64,000 bases of DNA from Nymphalis io (GCF_905147045.1 NC_065896.1:5543001-5607000), one strand, 5' to 3'. Counted from the first letter of the stretch, positions 35,828 to 48,056 are shown. The notes: generated by a model not told the origin, from the sequence alone. Made by a program: numbers and translations.

Positions 35828-36586
35828 TATAAATATATATAAATTATTTTACTAAAGATTTTTTTTAACATAGTTTATTTTTATGGCGCAATCCGGAACA
35901 AAACTGCCTCGGATTAATAAAAGTGGATCAGTCAGTCTGTCATATATTTTATTTGTAATTATATTTTATTAAACAGTTGTTTATTTATAAAATACGCGAT
36001 TAACAATCATGACAAGAGTGCTTAATTTATCGACACGATCTAATTTTTTGTAGGAAGTGAAAAAATATTTGCTATCCTCACGATTTTACTGCTGTAGGCT
36101 ATACCCGAAATGACTCATATAGAAACACCCCCGTATAAATATTTTTGTGTTATAAAAACTTCAAAGAATATTATAGTTACAATGAAAATATATATAATCG
36201 ACTTACTAGGAAATGGAATAATATTATGCTTTTCATTTCACTAAAAAGGGCTTTTGATAAAAATTCCTAATAGAATAATTTTTTTACTCGAGGTATTTTT
36301 AATGCTTTTATTATTTTATAGTGTAAGCAGATAATTGAGTACTAGTGTGAACTTAGAACCTATTTAACCACTAAAAATTAGTGAACCTATTTAACCATTA
36401 AATAGTAATTCAATTAAGTTTATTAGTTAATTTTATTTTTTGGCAAGTGTAGGCTGCTCTAAGTACAGAAAAAACGTATTAAAGCATTGCAATTTGTAAT
36501 TTAGAATCCAGTCAGGTATTTAGAAAACAATCATAATGATCTGTTCACCACATGTACGTTCTGTGTCATTTTTTTAATTGAATATT
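35828..36586. other. non-coding stretch
   Basis: Between two SINE-A copies; no gene or other element recognised. Confidence 0.4.
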
Positions 36587-37005
36587 TGTAGGTAGACTGG
36601 CTAATGGGCCACCTGATGGAAAGTAGTCACCACCGCCCAGAGGAATAGGCACTGAAGAAACCTTTGTGCCTTTGTACTTTTTTTTTAGAAAAAACACCTA
36701 TATAGACAAACTTAAAAAGCAAAACCTTATCTTAATACAAAATTTGAGTCAAGCCTCCGAGCCGTTTTCAAGATACACGAAGAAAATTTATGAAAAAGTA
36801 TTGCTCATTTAATATTATAAGATAAGATTAACCATCTCTTACATCGCAAGTGCGCCACCGACCTTGGGTACTAAGATGTTATTTCCTTTGTGCCTGAAGT
36901 TTCACTGGCTCTTTTATCCTTAGAGCCAGAATACAAAAAACACAACAATACTAAATATTGTTGTTGAGAAATTATATGTGATAAGTAACTGGTTTTACTC
37001 ACACA
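36587..37005 (-). mobile_element. SINE-A interrupted by a 167-bp insert
   Basis: The outer parts are standard SINE-A: GGGCCACCTGATGGAAAGTA on the left, and ATCTCTTACATCGCAAGTGC through ACTTTCTCACAC-like head sequence on the right. Family continuity breaks after GGCACTGAAGAAA (36660) and resumes at TTAACCATC (36828). Confidence 0.8.
36661..36827. mobile_element. unidentified insert inside a SINE-A
   Basis: This segment is absent from all other SINE-A copies. It starts CCTTTGTGCCTTTGTAC followed by a T-run, contains AAGCCTCCGAGCCGTTTTCA, and has no open frame. No clear target-site duplication is visible. It could be a small transposon insertion or a later rearrangement. Confidence 0.5.
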
Positions 37006-38846
37006 GTTTTATTTTATATATTTATTAAAATACCGTGTAATATTACTTAAAATAGTAACCTTCAGATATTGTTATCTGTTTAAGCAATATAATATGTATA
37101 TTTTAAATCAATCACTACCAAATAAAAAACCAAACTGGTCTTAAATAAAAACGTACACACCAAGCATGCAATATCCACATTAGGGTCTCTCGACCTAGGT
37201 CGGTGTCTTGTAGGCCTAAGCATGAATCCGCTGGTAAATAGTTGCGTAATAGAATAATTATTATATTAACATGGAATCCATGAATAAATAAACTATGTAA
37301 ATTATTTATTATTTGTAACAATATTTTAAACAAATTTTTATCAGAATGTATGTATGCAGTGTATAGATAATGAATCTCGTGTGATGTGACTATTTTAATA
37401 AATTTATCTAATGTCAAAATATTTATTAAGCTAAGGATATGTAAAGTGTGAGGAGGCGTAATATAAAAACGGATTTCTTTGACTTTTGAACAGTTTAATC
37501 AACACATTTAGATGACAATTATTAATTTGAACTCGTGCTTTAACGAAAACATTGCTTATAATAGCAATGTTTTTGTTCAAATCCAACATATATAGTAGTA
37601 AAAATTTGTTAGTTCTTTGAATGGAATTTGTGCATTTTTTGTTCGCTTAAAACACCATTATATCTTATGTCTCATAATAAGCCTGATGTCTCATTTTAAT
37701 ACTAAAATAATATTTCACTTATATTTGCACATTTTATACGCATATATATAATGTTTATAGTTTAGTTTATTAAATTTGTGTTCATAAAGAAAAAAAATTA
37801 GATTACAAAAGTCCACTCCATTGTTATACTTAATATGTAAAGGTAATATATTTAATTTGAATTGTTTATTTATTTCTATATTTAATTTCACTCACCCGAA
37901 TTCTCAAATAAATTATAACATAAATAATTAAATACATATGAAATCTGATTCCGAATGTAGCACAGTAGTAAGAGGGTGTAGCACATTATTACATCCCCAC
38001 ACTACCGACCTATTTAATCACTGTAACTGCTACTAATGTGGGACATTATTTTAGCGAAGAAACCGAGGGAAATATGGTCGGGACGTGTCGTAATACAAAA
38101 TATTAGGCCATTAGATCTCTTGTTCTGACAAACTGGGATGGAATAGCAAGTGATACTGTATAAGGATAAAGGTTTACGGATAATGATTTCATCTGTCTCT
38201 ATTTATTATAGTATTGTATTTGATGTCGGAGATTTTGTTTGGGCAAACATTGAAAAATGGAACGTGAACATTTTTAACATGACATTCGAAAGTTGAATTA
38301 AATAAGGCTGTACAAGAAGAATCTGTACTAGAAATATAAGAAAAAGAGCATAAAGTTACTACTATTGAGCAACCTCCAAGCACCGCCAAATGCAAGCGCA
38401 CACATTACTAAAATTAAGCTTAATTTAAACATAATTTTATATATGGTTATAATAAAAAAAAACAAGTACATAACATATGTTCTTTTTATTGAATTACGAA
38501 TTTCTATTTTTACATAATATATTATTGTTAAACGACTTTAAACTATAATATACAATTGTCGTGTTTAAAATCCAATTTTGATGATTCCTATTGCGTTGAA
38601 TTCCATGTAGCTATTATTGCTATGATCCATCATAAATCATTCGTAATTTTATTTCATTTGGTATTAGGCTTTGTTAAGTTTTTACATTATGTTTTTGATG
38701 TTGGTCTTTACTTTTGTGAAAAAATATGTTTTATATGCGATATGGTTAAGGTCGAAGGGAGTCCGACAATCTGAGGGATTTTCGGTATTGAGTATGCCAA
38801 ACCCAGACTTGGACTATGGAAAGTTGTCTATAAATCAGAAGCAGTT
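37006..38846. other. non-coding stretch
   Basis: No recognised repeat. The 100-codon antisense frame at 37115-37417 and the antisense frame at 38189-38401 (which lacks an ATG start) have no motif strong enough to call. Confidence 0.4.
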
Positions 38847-38985
38847 TTGAAATATGAATACCGTTGATGCCATTGAATTATTTATGAAGCACAGATAACG
38901 CCTATGAATTCAGATTGATAGGTGGAATGGCGCGACATCTTCCAGACAGCCATTATGCACGATTGTTTACGGTTTAAGCGCGAAG
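38847..38985 (+). repeat. coding-derived repeat H, copy 1
   Basis: Shares with 49552-49712 the phrases ACCGTTGATGCCAYTGAATT, ATTTATGARGCAYAGA, CTATGAATTYAGAYTGAT and GGCGCGACATSTTCCA. Translation gives YEFRLIGGMARHLPDSH and then RLF and a stop. An upstream piece (TVDAIELFMKHR) is in a different frame. The source protein is unknown. Confidence 0.5.
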
Positions 38986-40065
38986 TACTTTTTCGTTATG
39001 TAAAGCTTAATATTCTTTAGGCACGATTTTCGCTTATGAAAATAAAGTATATGTGAAATATATTAAAAGAAAAGCGTGAATCGTTATTTAGAATAATACT
39101 ATGTTTACTTAACATTGAGTTTCTGAAACGACGATTATAGCTTAACAATGGTTTATATTTTTGACTTAAATGTGAACGGTCATTGATCAGTGGAAGCTGG
39201 TGACGCAATAAGTGACTAATGAGCGTTTAGTATTAAAATTAAATCTGATTTTGAAAAATCATAGTTTCATAAAATGACACTATATAGTGTAATAAGTAAT
39301 ACAATTTATAAAAATATTATCAAAAATATTTATATATGTATGTAAGCTGGTGACTAATTAAATTAGTAGCTGTTTTAAAGTATTCCTCATAAATATTTAA
39401 GACTGATCTAGCAAATAATATTTTGATGTGGTAAATATCCTTTTACGTTTTTTATTTTGGAATTTATTAATAGGAAAATATTGTTATTATGTTTATCGGA
39501 GATTGGGTCGTTTCTTCAATACGCCATAATTGTTCGCTAGAAGTCAAACGATTTTAGTGATTGATAAACATTTAGCTTGCACAGTAGAGTTGAGTCACGG
39601 CATATTTAACATTGATATTTTTGTTAAGAGCATTCATGAATCAAAAATACATCAAGTGCACTTACAACTTAACTAGGTGTATGGTGGCAGGTGGCCGACC
39701 CACCAGATCCCTGTTTTTAAGTTGGAATAGCGTCAGGTAAGCGGACGGCCATAAAAATCTGCTGCATTTTTCATATACTTTAGACCCTGCACCGCAAACA
39801 TAAGATAAAAATAAGCGAGTAAATAATTTTAAGCTTTGTAAATAATTTAAATGTATCAACATTTAGTTGTATTTTTATTGTTTCAGAAATAATACTAATG
39901 TTTTTTTTTTATATAAAGTTTGTATTAGTATAGTATCAGTGTAATTTTTTTTTTTATTATTGTATTTTAATTTATCTTCATTTAATCGAGTAATGGATGA
40001 TTTACACTACATTATTTATTTGTATTGGAGGATGTAATAAATAAAACATTGGTCAATCTGCTCAT
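38986..40065. other. non-coding stretch
   Basis: No gene or recognised repeat; long homopolymer T-runs near 39901-39955. Confidence 0.4.
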
Positions 40066-40319
40066 TTGGTGGCAGGGCTTTGTTCAATCCCGTTCAGGTA
40101 ACCATCTCTTATTTTACCGCTAAGCTACACTAGGTAGAGTCGTTGCGGTCCAGAATGAAAAATGAGAGTGCGTGTAATTACACAGCAGGCACAAGAGACA
40201 TAATATCTTTGTTTCCAAGGTTGGTTCATAGTCAAAGCAATAGTTAGTATGTCTTACAGTACCAATGTCTGTTAACTGTTAAAATATTAGTGATTACTTA
40301 CCATCAAGCGGCGCAGGTA
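40066..40319 (+). mobile_element. SINE-A, old copy
   Basis: Sense orientation: TGGTGGCAGGGCTTTGTTC (head), GTAATTACACAGCAGGCACA, CATAATATCTTTGTTTCCAA and TTACCATCAAGCGGCGCAGG. Strongly diverged and without a clear A-tail. Confidence 0.7.
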
Positions 40320-42704
40320 TGAAGCAAAATTGGAAGCTGGAGCTCTTAAGCTTCTTTTTACTAGCATTCATTTAAATGATTAATTATAACAATAATACCA
40401 TTTACATCCAACAAATTACTAAATTCTTGGATTTTGTAATCTATTTAATTTTAAGAAACCGAAAACGTATTGCCTAGCTATTAAAAAATGATAGTTAATA
40501 CGGCATCCGATATGTTGACTTACTTTTTGATAGATCTGTTGGCTTATACAGGATCGTAAATGGTAATTTGAGATAGGGCAACAAGGTCATCTTTTGTCGT
40601 TATAGCAACCGGAAAAAAAAATTAACTTACTTTTATTATACATCATAAGTCATTATATCAACATATAAAAGTCAAAATATATTGCGTTTTAGGCCTTTAA
40701 AAATGCTTTCGTATTATTTTTCAAGTTCTTAAAAAGTGAAGGTAATCACGGAATGAAATATGCATAGAATTTCCATTTCTTGGCGAATAATCGTGAAAAG
40801 CAGTTACTTGTGCTATTTAAAGTACACAATAATATTATAGCAATATGAATGATTTAATCTGTCATTAGCGTATAATTGAAATGAAATGATCTTAATGCAA
40901 ATTAAATTTTAAAATCGAAACTAAAAAATATTCCTGTGAGAACCCGTTTGGAAGTAAAAAGTTCTGGATTCGTGTAACCTTTTAGTGGCGGTCGGGCGAG
41001 CTGTAGCGGTCATACAGACGATAAATTTTCATTTATACTGAAGGACAAGAGGAAGAAAAGGTATAGCGATTTGCTTTTCTAGATCATAAAACGTTTGACG
41101 CCACACTTGACATTGAACGTCAAGAAACCAGAAATTAATAAATAAATTAGAAAATATAGTATAGTTTTAGTAAAACATGCAATAACACTTATTTATTTTT
41201 TAGATCCATATCATGCTTTTTATATTAATTTTTTTCCTTTGCATTCTTTTAATTTTTTTTCTGTTTTAAAATTTAAACAGCTACTTTTAATTAATTACGT
41301 TTAAAATCTTTTTATTATAAACACATCTCAAATATTTTTTGTCAATGTGATAAATTGATTTCCAATTACAAATCTTAACAAACAATAATAATAACAAATT
41401 TAATTGTGTTTTGTTTTTATCCTATTAAATATAAAAGCTATCTATACATTTTGTTTCGTTACAAAATCAAGTTTTATGTAATTTGTCTTTCTCGTTAAAC
41501 TCTTTGAGTGAAGTCATTTGGACGAAGTTTTATGACGTTAGATGAGCCGCTCTCGATGAAGGATTACTGGCGAGAAGTTAGCCGTGATCGTAGAGATTAC
41601 TGCGACGTGTACCTTCTAGCTTAATCCACCGTAATAAGCAAGTTAGTTCGAATCTTGTATATTTTGAGCTTGAATTTCACAACGACTTGAATTGGTAGCT
41701 ATTAATCTATGCAGTTTGTTGCAGGTAAAGTGGTTTTTTTACCTTTAGGTGTACCTAAATTTTAAAGTAAATATTAGCTTACATTTCTGCATTTAAGAAA
41801 AAAAAATATGTATACAGCCTTGATTGTAACTTTGGGGATTTGAGAATGTTACCTACTTGTCAATATGTACAAACAAAATAATTATATCGCGTGAAATTCT
41901 GCGCATTATAAACCTTTTGGCGTCAGAAACGTTGCACTTGACTTTGAAACTAGCATCGCTATAAAAGGAACAAAGTTTCACTAAAAGAGTAAATATATGT
42001 CAAGCGATATTGTCTATTTGATAGACGTGAAATTTATACAAAACGAAACTAAAAATCTGGTAGACTTATTGAAAGCATATGAATTGCAAGATTCGTAATT
42101 ATCGCTGGGCTGCCACAAAAACGTGTCGGTGTCTTATTATCACCGAGTACCAATTAAGGAAGGTAGCCTGTTTTTCTCAGATTTCCTAATTAGAGGCACT
42201 TTGTTTTTCTTAAAGTCTTTGTTATATTATGCTCTTTGGACAAATTTAGATCACGGGATCTTATTAAAATGAAAGTAATGAAAACACCTTCAAAAAGGTT
42301 TTGATAGAAAAAATACGGTGATTTTTTTGGTGCAATTTCTTAGGAAAATTGCGAAACCTTTTCAACGACATCCTAATGGTCAGAGATAGATAGATAAGAG
42401 TTCAATTTATCTAAGCTGAGAACTTGTCAATTTTCTTTTAGTTATAGTTTCTTGCTGAAACCTACAATAAAATACTTACTAATAAGATAAGCCAATTATA
42501 TTCAATAAAGTTAATATTTCAATCTCTATAATAATTAATTGATTTCGTTTTTATTGTCAATGTTTGTAATTTTTTCGTAATCTCAAAACTTATACATAAA
42601 ATAATGTTTTTATGACCAAATTTTCAATCTCGGAGTGTGCGTATTAGCCATGTGTACTAAAAATAGTATTCTGCAAAAGTGTGCAAAATAAACAAAGATT
42701 TTGC
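40320..42704. other. non-coding stretch
   Basis: About 2.4 kb with no gene or repeat assigned. A GC-richer phrase at about 41540-41630 has no second copy in the window and no open frame of length. Confidence 0.45.
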
Positions 42705-42830
42705 TAAACTCTCATATTCTGATGGGATGGGAAAAGGACCGGAGAGAGATCAGATGCACGACCACTGGTGCTATCCGAGGCATGGAAGTGTTGTTACAAT
42801 TTGCTGCCATTGGCCTAACTCCATCTATTA
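42705..42830 (-). mobile_element. SINE-G fragment
   Basis: Plus strand: AACTCTCATATTCTGATGGG, AAAAGGACCGGAGAGAGATC and ACGACCACTGG are the reverse complement of the SINE-G body. Confidence 0.65.
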
Positions 42831-43378
42831 AGAATGGAAACATGAAAAATGTTTAATTGACTCGAGTGAAGATTCGAATCTAAACCTTTAGTTTTACTGA
42901 AGCTACTTTAAGCAAACGTGGTCAAGAAGCAATTAGCAGTCAAAAGTTAGTTTGTACTAGACAACGAAAAACAAAATTAAAGGAATCTATCTATTCGGCA
43001 GATAATATATAAATATGTATTAAAATAATGCATTTAATTAATGTTAATAATGTTAATGTTATAATGATTGATATCTTTAACAAATTACTTATCTTAATTA
43101 AATTTTGATTAATAAATTAACCCGTAATATTATGGAACGCTAATGAAAATTATACCTATATTAATTATATGCTTCTGATGACATAGCCAAAATACTTGTT
43201 ATATTGTTCTTGCGGCTTAAACAATAAGTTGTTGAAAACTTGCGTGATATGAATTAATTAGGAAAATACTACAACTTGGTAAGCGGATGAGCATACAAAA
43301 CAAATTTAATGAAGGTTTATAATGCTTAAAATACATTCATAAGATAGCGTGTTTAATTATAAGTTGTACCAATATTGT
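42831..43378. other. non-coding stretch
   Basis: Nothing recognised. Confidence 0.4.
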
Positions 43379-43471
43379 TCACTGGTTAGAATAGGTGAAG
43401 CTCAACCAACGATTGCGCTTTCAAGCCCGGAAAAGAACCACAGAATTTTCATGAGCTGAATTTAAACTCAT
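43379..43471 (+). mobile_element. SINE-B head, joined to an inverted copy
   Basis: ACTGGTTAGAATAGGTGAAG, CAACGATTGCG and TTTCAAGCCCGGAAAAGAAC are the A-box to B-box part of SINE-B, then CAGAATTTTCATGAGCTGAA. The copy stops at ACTCAT where a reverse copy begins. Confidence 0.7.
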
Positions 43472-43678
43472 GTTGCAGAATTTGATACGACATATACAGG
43501 TTTCCACACGAAGTTTTCCTTTACCGGTGAGCACTAGATGAATTAGACAACAGTGTTACGTTATTTAAAATAAAAATGAAAGCAGAACATGAAAATTTAG
43601 TGGTGCTTGCAATTTGCGAGAAAATTCTGAATCCGCAATCTTCAGTTAAGATTTCTAGCCACTGAGCGATCTTGGAAC
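43472..43678 (-). mobile_element. SINE-B, 3'-truncated, inverted relative to its neighbour
   Basis: Plus strand: GTTGCAGAATTTGATACGAC, CAGGTTTCCACACGAAG, GGTGAGCACTAGATGAATTA and GCAATCTTCAGTTAAGATTT, ending CTAGCCACTGAGCGATCTTG. The tail half is missing. It abuts the plus-strand head without spacer. Confidence 0.75.
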
Positions 43679-44052
43679 AACTGATAATTTAATTAATTCT
43701 ATCTCATGAATATTATTTAATAAAAAAGTATAAGTTTCTCATACTTAATTATTATTAAATGGTATGATGTAGAATCATAAAATTTGTTTGAATTCGGTTA
43801 AAAATACTCACAAAGAAAGCACCTACGTATGTTTTTTCTTTGTATTGTAGGTAAATTGATAAAACTCCATATTTCATCGTTTCCGACACGCGTTGGGAGT
43901 ATTTTGCTCCACGCCTGTAAATGCATACCCATTAATTACAACACTCGTCCGGCACAGCCTTCTGAAACATTTTCCTGTAACTATAACATCGTACTAATTC
44001 TCTCTAGCTCTAATTATTGAGAAATATTTGTCGTTAATCAATTATTACTATT

Positions 44053-44170
44053 AGAGACGAATCGCTCAGTGGGGAGCAAATGTGGATTTTAATCATAGAT
44101 CGTGGGTTCGAAGCCAGGTAACCATTGAGTTTTCATGCGTTTGTGTGGCGATGAAGGAAAATGTGTGACA
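44053..44170 (+). mobile_element. SINE-B head fragment
   Basis: GAGACGAATCGCTCAGTGGG (A-box), CATAGATCGTGGGTTCGAAG (B-box), then TGAGTTTTCATGCG and GATGAAGGAAAATGTGTGAC. Body and tail are absent. The short frame at 43829-44020 just upstream is unrelated. Confidence 0.75.
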
Positions 44171-44303
44171 TCCGCAATATAGCAGTTATATAAAGCAGAT
44201 ATTTTAAAAGGGAATTAAGGTTAGTTACTATACTTAAAAGAAGCTCAAGTCTATTTGTCGCAATGAACACTTCTATCCGAACATGGCTAAAACTAATATT
44301 CCC

Positions 44304-44574
44304 TTACTCATCACATATTCCAACGCCATACAGCAAAACTTAGTATTGTTGTGTTCCGGTTTGAAGGGTATGTGATTTAGTATAACAACAGTAAACGGGA
44401 TTATCAATCATAACGTCTTAATTCCCAGGGTTAGCATTATCGATGTAAGGAATAGTTATTTATTTATAATAGTGCCTATATTTATAGGCAGTAGCAACTA
44501 TATTGTACCATCACATGACCAATTTTATACTCTGGACCTGTACCTGTAGGTAGACCTATTTTATATAAAAAAAG
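44304..44574 (+). mobile_element. SINE-A, old copy with A-tail
   Basis: Sense orientation: TTACTCATCACATATTCCAA, CAGCAAAACTTAGTATTGTT, TTCCGGTTTGAAGGGTATG and TAGGCAGTAGCAACTATATT, ending CTATTTTATATAAAAAAA. The most 5' block is lost. Confidence 0.8.
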
Positions 44575-44883
44575 CCATCCTTGAAGTATCTTTATAAATG
44601 TATCAAAAAAAGTTCATGTTCAACACATTACTCACTCCCGCAAAAAAAAAAACAAAGTTTTCACTTCTCAGAGTTCCGGAAAATGTATATAAATTTTAAA
44701 TGACTCGAGCAAGCTGAGCTTAAGGATTTCTTAACGGCTGTTGTGAAAAAATTCTTTCAAAACTTTGTTATAAAACACGTTTGCGGAAATTATATCATTT
44801 TATGCTGTGTAAATGATAACAAAACATGTAAATCATAATCTTATAAATACAAATAGATGTTTGTATATAGTATGTGTTTGTAT

Positions 44884-45135
44884 GCATGATTAATAGACTT
44901 CGACACCGTTTGACCGATCACCATGAAAACCACCAGCAAAATATATGTATCAGTTTTGGTGCATATATTTTTTCTTAGGGAAGGGTTTTATAATATCTAC
45001 TTTGTTTTAATTAGATGATACTTCAGTGTCAGCACGCCAACTTCCAAGCCGTTCAATCGATCGCTATGAATATTGGTATACACGGGCAGAACAACGTCTA
45101 AACGTTAACAACGTAAATCGTTTCGCTAGTAGGTA
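44884..45135 (+). repeat. interspersed-repeat remnant(s), class unknown
   Basis: CGTTTGACCGATCACCATGA and CCGTTCAATCGATCGCTATG are two parallel phrases about 170 bp apart, of the kind found in widespread lepidopteran repeats (the prefix of 'accg-attttgatgaaa' type). Weak call. Confidence 0.3.
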
Positions 45136-45840
45136 CGATGATTGAAAAATATTTGTTTTCCATATTTTTTTTTTTGTAAAATTAATTGGGTTCGCTTCTC
45201 AATCGGCGTAAGTATCGAGGATACAAAAAAATAAGACTCAATTTCAAACGTTATGTATTTTTTTTCTGAAATCGAAATATTATAATTTATCCAACTAAGC
45301 TCTTACAGGCCCTTTTGAATCGTTATTTTACAAGTTTAAATTAAATTTAAAACTTCCACGGGTTTGAAATTTAAATTCTATCGAGAAAAACTGGTAAGAA
45401 ACTTAGTAGTTACACTTTTTTATTAATTATATAACACACAAATAAATGCTTGTACTCAAACTTTTATTTGCATATGAATACCATATTGTCGTTAATTTTT
45501 AATCTTAAAACTGAAATTGTGATGCTGCTTGATAATAAAATCATGCAGGTATATTAAAATACGGTGAATACAAATTAATTATTATAGATAAAAAACACCA
45601 AAAGCACGAACGATACGTATGGAGATACGACTATATAATAAAAGAAAAAAAAATAATGTAATAAGACGAGGCTTGCGGTAAGATGCATTAGTACTGAGTA
45701 TGATCGAAGAGATAGCATTATGCGAAACGAAATGTTTTATAATATTTTTCTATATTTCTTGTGTTGTTTCTATGTTTTATAATACTTTTTCTGTGTAATA
45801 TGAAATCTTTCGATTAATCCATTGCCGAGATGGAGATGGT

Positions 45841-46132
45841 ACAGTAACAGCCTGTAAATGTCCCACTTCTGGGCTAAGGCCTCCTTTCCCTTTTTGAGGA
45901 GAAGGCTTGGAGCTTATTCCACCACGCTGCTCCAGTGCGGGTTGGTGGAATACACATGTGGCAGAATTTCGATGAAATTAGACACATGCAGGTTTCCTCA
46001 CGATGTTTACCTTCACCGAAAAGCACGAGATGAATTATAAACAGAAATTAAGCACATGTAAATTCAGAGGTGCTTGCCCGGGTTTGAACCCACGTTCATC
46101 GGTTTAGATTCACGCGTTCTTACCACTGGGCC
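45841..46132 (-). mobile_element. SINE-B, full length; left arm of inverted pair
   Basis: Plus strand: ACAGTAACAGCCTGTAAATG, GGGCTAAGGCCTCCTTTCCC, GCTCCAGTGCGGGTTGGTGG, TGCCCGGGTTTGAACCC (B-box) and TTACCACTGGGCCATT (A-box). Well conserved. The open frame at 45858-46040 is antisense to the element. It faces a second copy head to head. Confidence 0.92.
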
Positions 46133-46134
46133 AT

Positions 46135-46350
46135 TGGAGATAGTAACAACGCGTGAATCTTAACCGATGATCGTGGTGCCAAACTCGGGCAAGCACTACT
46201 GAATTTTCATGTACTTAATTTGTGGTTATAATTTATCTCATGCTATAACCGTGAAGGAAAACATCGTGAGGAAACCTGCATGTGTCTAATTTCAATGAAA
46301 TTCTGCCACATGTGTATTCCACCAACCCGTGGGACATGGCTGTTACTGTT
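46135..46350 (+). mobile_element. SINE-B with internal deletions; right arm of inverted pair
   Basis: GAGATAGTAACAACGCGTGA (A-box reduced), CTTAACCGATGATCGTGG, GGTGCCAAACTCGGGCAAGC (mutated B-box), GAGGAAACCTGCATGTGTCT and TTCCACCAACCCG, then directly GGGACATGGCTGTTACTG. About 75 bp before the tail are missing. Confidence 0.9.
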
Positions 46351-48045
46351 CCATTATTCCATTTTTTTTAATGAAATAATATCGATAATGATACGAAGGT
46401 TTATATATAAAATAAAGATATTAACATTTAATATAAACACTATCGATTTTACTCATAACCGTTGCTTAGTAAAAAAAAATATTAATTAATCTCCACTTAC
46501 ATGTTGTTGGTGCCTTTGGTAAGCCTCCATGTTTTTATTTCCCGGCAGCGTCACATTTAATAATTTAGGATTATAATTTTTATGTATCTCCTTTTTTGGT
46601 AGGGAGACGAGCTAGTCTTAATGACATCACTTAAATATTTTATTAAAATTTTCCGTTTAAAAATGCTTTAAAATATACGAAAAAAGATAAATTTACCGAC
46701 ATAAAAGAAGTTGTTTAATAATCAATAACGACTTATCTTCTGAAAGATAAAATCTAATAAGGATTACTTAGATATGGCTCGCGTGGCAGCATCCACGACT
46801 CTTGAACAAGTCGGGCCAGTAACTCGCCTCTGTAAGGGATTAGTGGAAAGTTGTGAAGGATAAGCGCCTCGTCTCGTTAACTACTTCACACCGTTCTCTG
46901 AACAAAATAATCCCATTATCTTGTTTTGGAAGTATAAACCTTAACTAATAACGAACTGAGCGGCTAAGTCCGTACGGACCTTTGGAGGTCTGTTTTTTTA
47001 TAATTAAAAAGCATAAGGGTTGATTGGAATTGAGAATAATGTTGGAGTATTTTGGAGATTGTAACGCGAGTTACTAAGCTTGATTTGGTTTAGTTTATTA
47101 CCCTTAGCCTTTTATTTACCATTAGTGTTTATTTATTGATTACTAGTAAAACCTGGCACACGATATAAATCTGTCATGATGATTGAAGCGCTGAAGCGCC
47201 ATCTAGTGATGAGTTGCAATAAAGTTGATAGCATATAATTCTTCATGAGAAAACAAATATATGCATAAACTTTCACGTTGATCGGTCAATTGTCGCCATA
47301 GTTTATCAATAACACTGATTTATATATACTAAACAAAATTTGGACAATGGATTACTTATAAAAAAATAAACATAAATATAATTTTATCTCAATACGATTC
47401 GTCTTACCTGTTGTACAATAAAACAACAAGTATGTCAAAAACCTTCATGTCATGTTCCAACAATAACCGTACAAAGTTTCAACTTGATTTAGGCAAAAGC
47501 ACATATATTTATATATGTTTTGACAAAAATAACTAAATTTGTGTATCATAAGGTATATTATAATATTCTTATCTATATTTATAAAACGTTGGATTCAGTT
47601 AGTATGATGACCATCTCATATGTATTATTTTCTTTTGTATTTTACATAGCGATTTCAATATATTTTTTAAAACCATTACGTACGTAATATTTCTGTTTTA
47701 GTAACAACTAGAATGCTAAGATTTGAGCTAATTGAGTTTGAAGTAATTTAAAAACGTGGTTTTGTTTTTGATATAATTATAAAATTAAAATAAAACCATA
47801 GTAAAAATCGAACAGACATTTTTTCACAATTATCTTAGAAACGATATTTATTTCTTTATTTCGTTTGCAAAACATTTTACATTAAACTAGATGGTACATG
47901 CATGAACACAATAGATAAGCACTAATTGATTGAAGCACAGCATGTAGAAATATAAAAGTAACTTTAACTCACTAGCAGAATAGAATAATATAGTAATATT
48001 GTATAATGCCTATTTCAATCAATTTGGAATAATAATAACGAATGT
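46351..48045. other. non-coding stretch
   Basis: A GC-richer patch (46780-46990) contains the perfect 12-base palindrome GTCCGTACGGAC near 46968. A fragment near 47150-47315 (TCACGTTGATCGGTCAATTG) may be an interspersed-repeat remnant. No gene seen. Confidence 0.4.
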
Positions 48046-48056
48046 ATTAGATATCG

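Noticed and set aside
37115..37417. A 100-codon antisense gene
   Set aside because: No motif, ordinary A/T-driven composition, and one frame of about this length is expected by chance in 64 kb.
38189..38401. A small secreted protein (hydrophobic start)
   Set aside because: The frame begins with GTG, not ATG, in a eukaryotic context; no upstream exon or conserved cysteine pattern is visible.
45858..46040. A 60-codon gene, and similar frames at 24952-25140, 56986-57174 and 61642-61863
   Set aside because: All lie inside SINE-B copies.
46968..46995. A rho-independent-type terminator (palindrome followed by a T-run)
   Set aside because: This is a eukaryotic non-coding region; a bacterial-style terminator has no role here.
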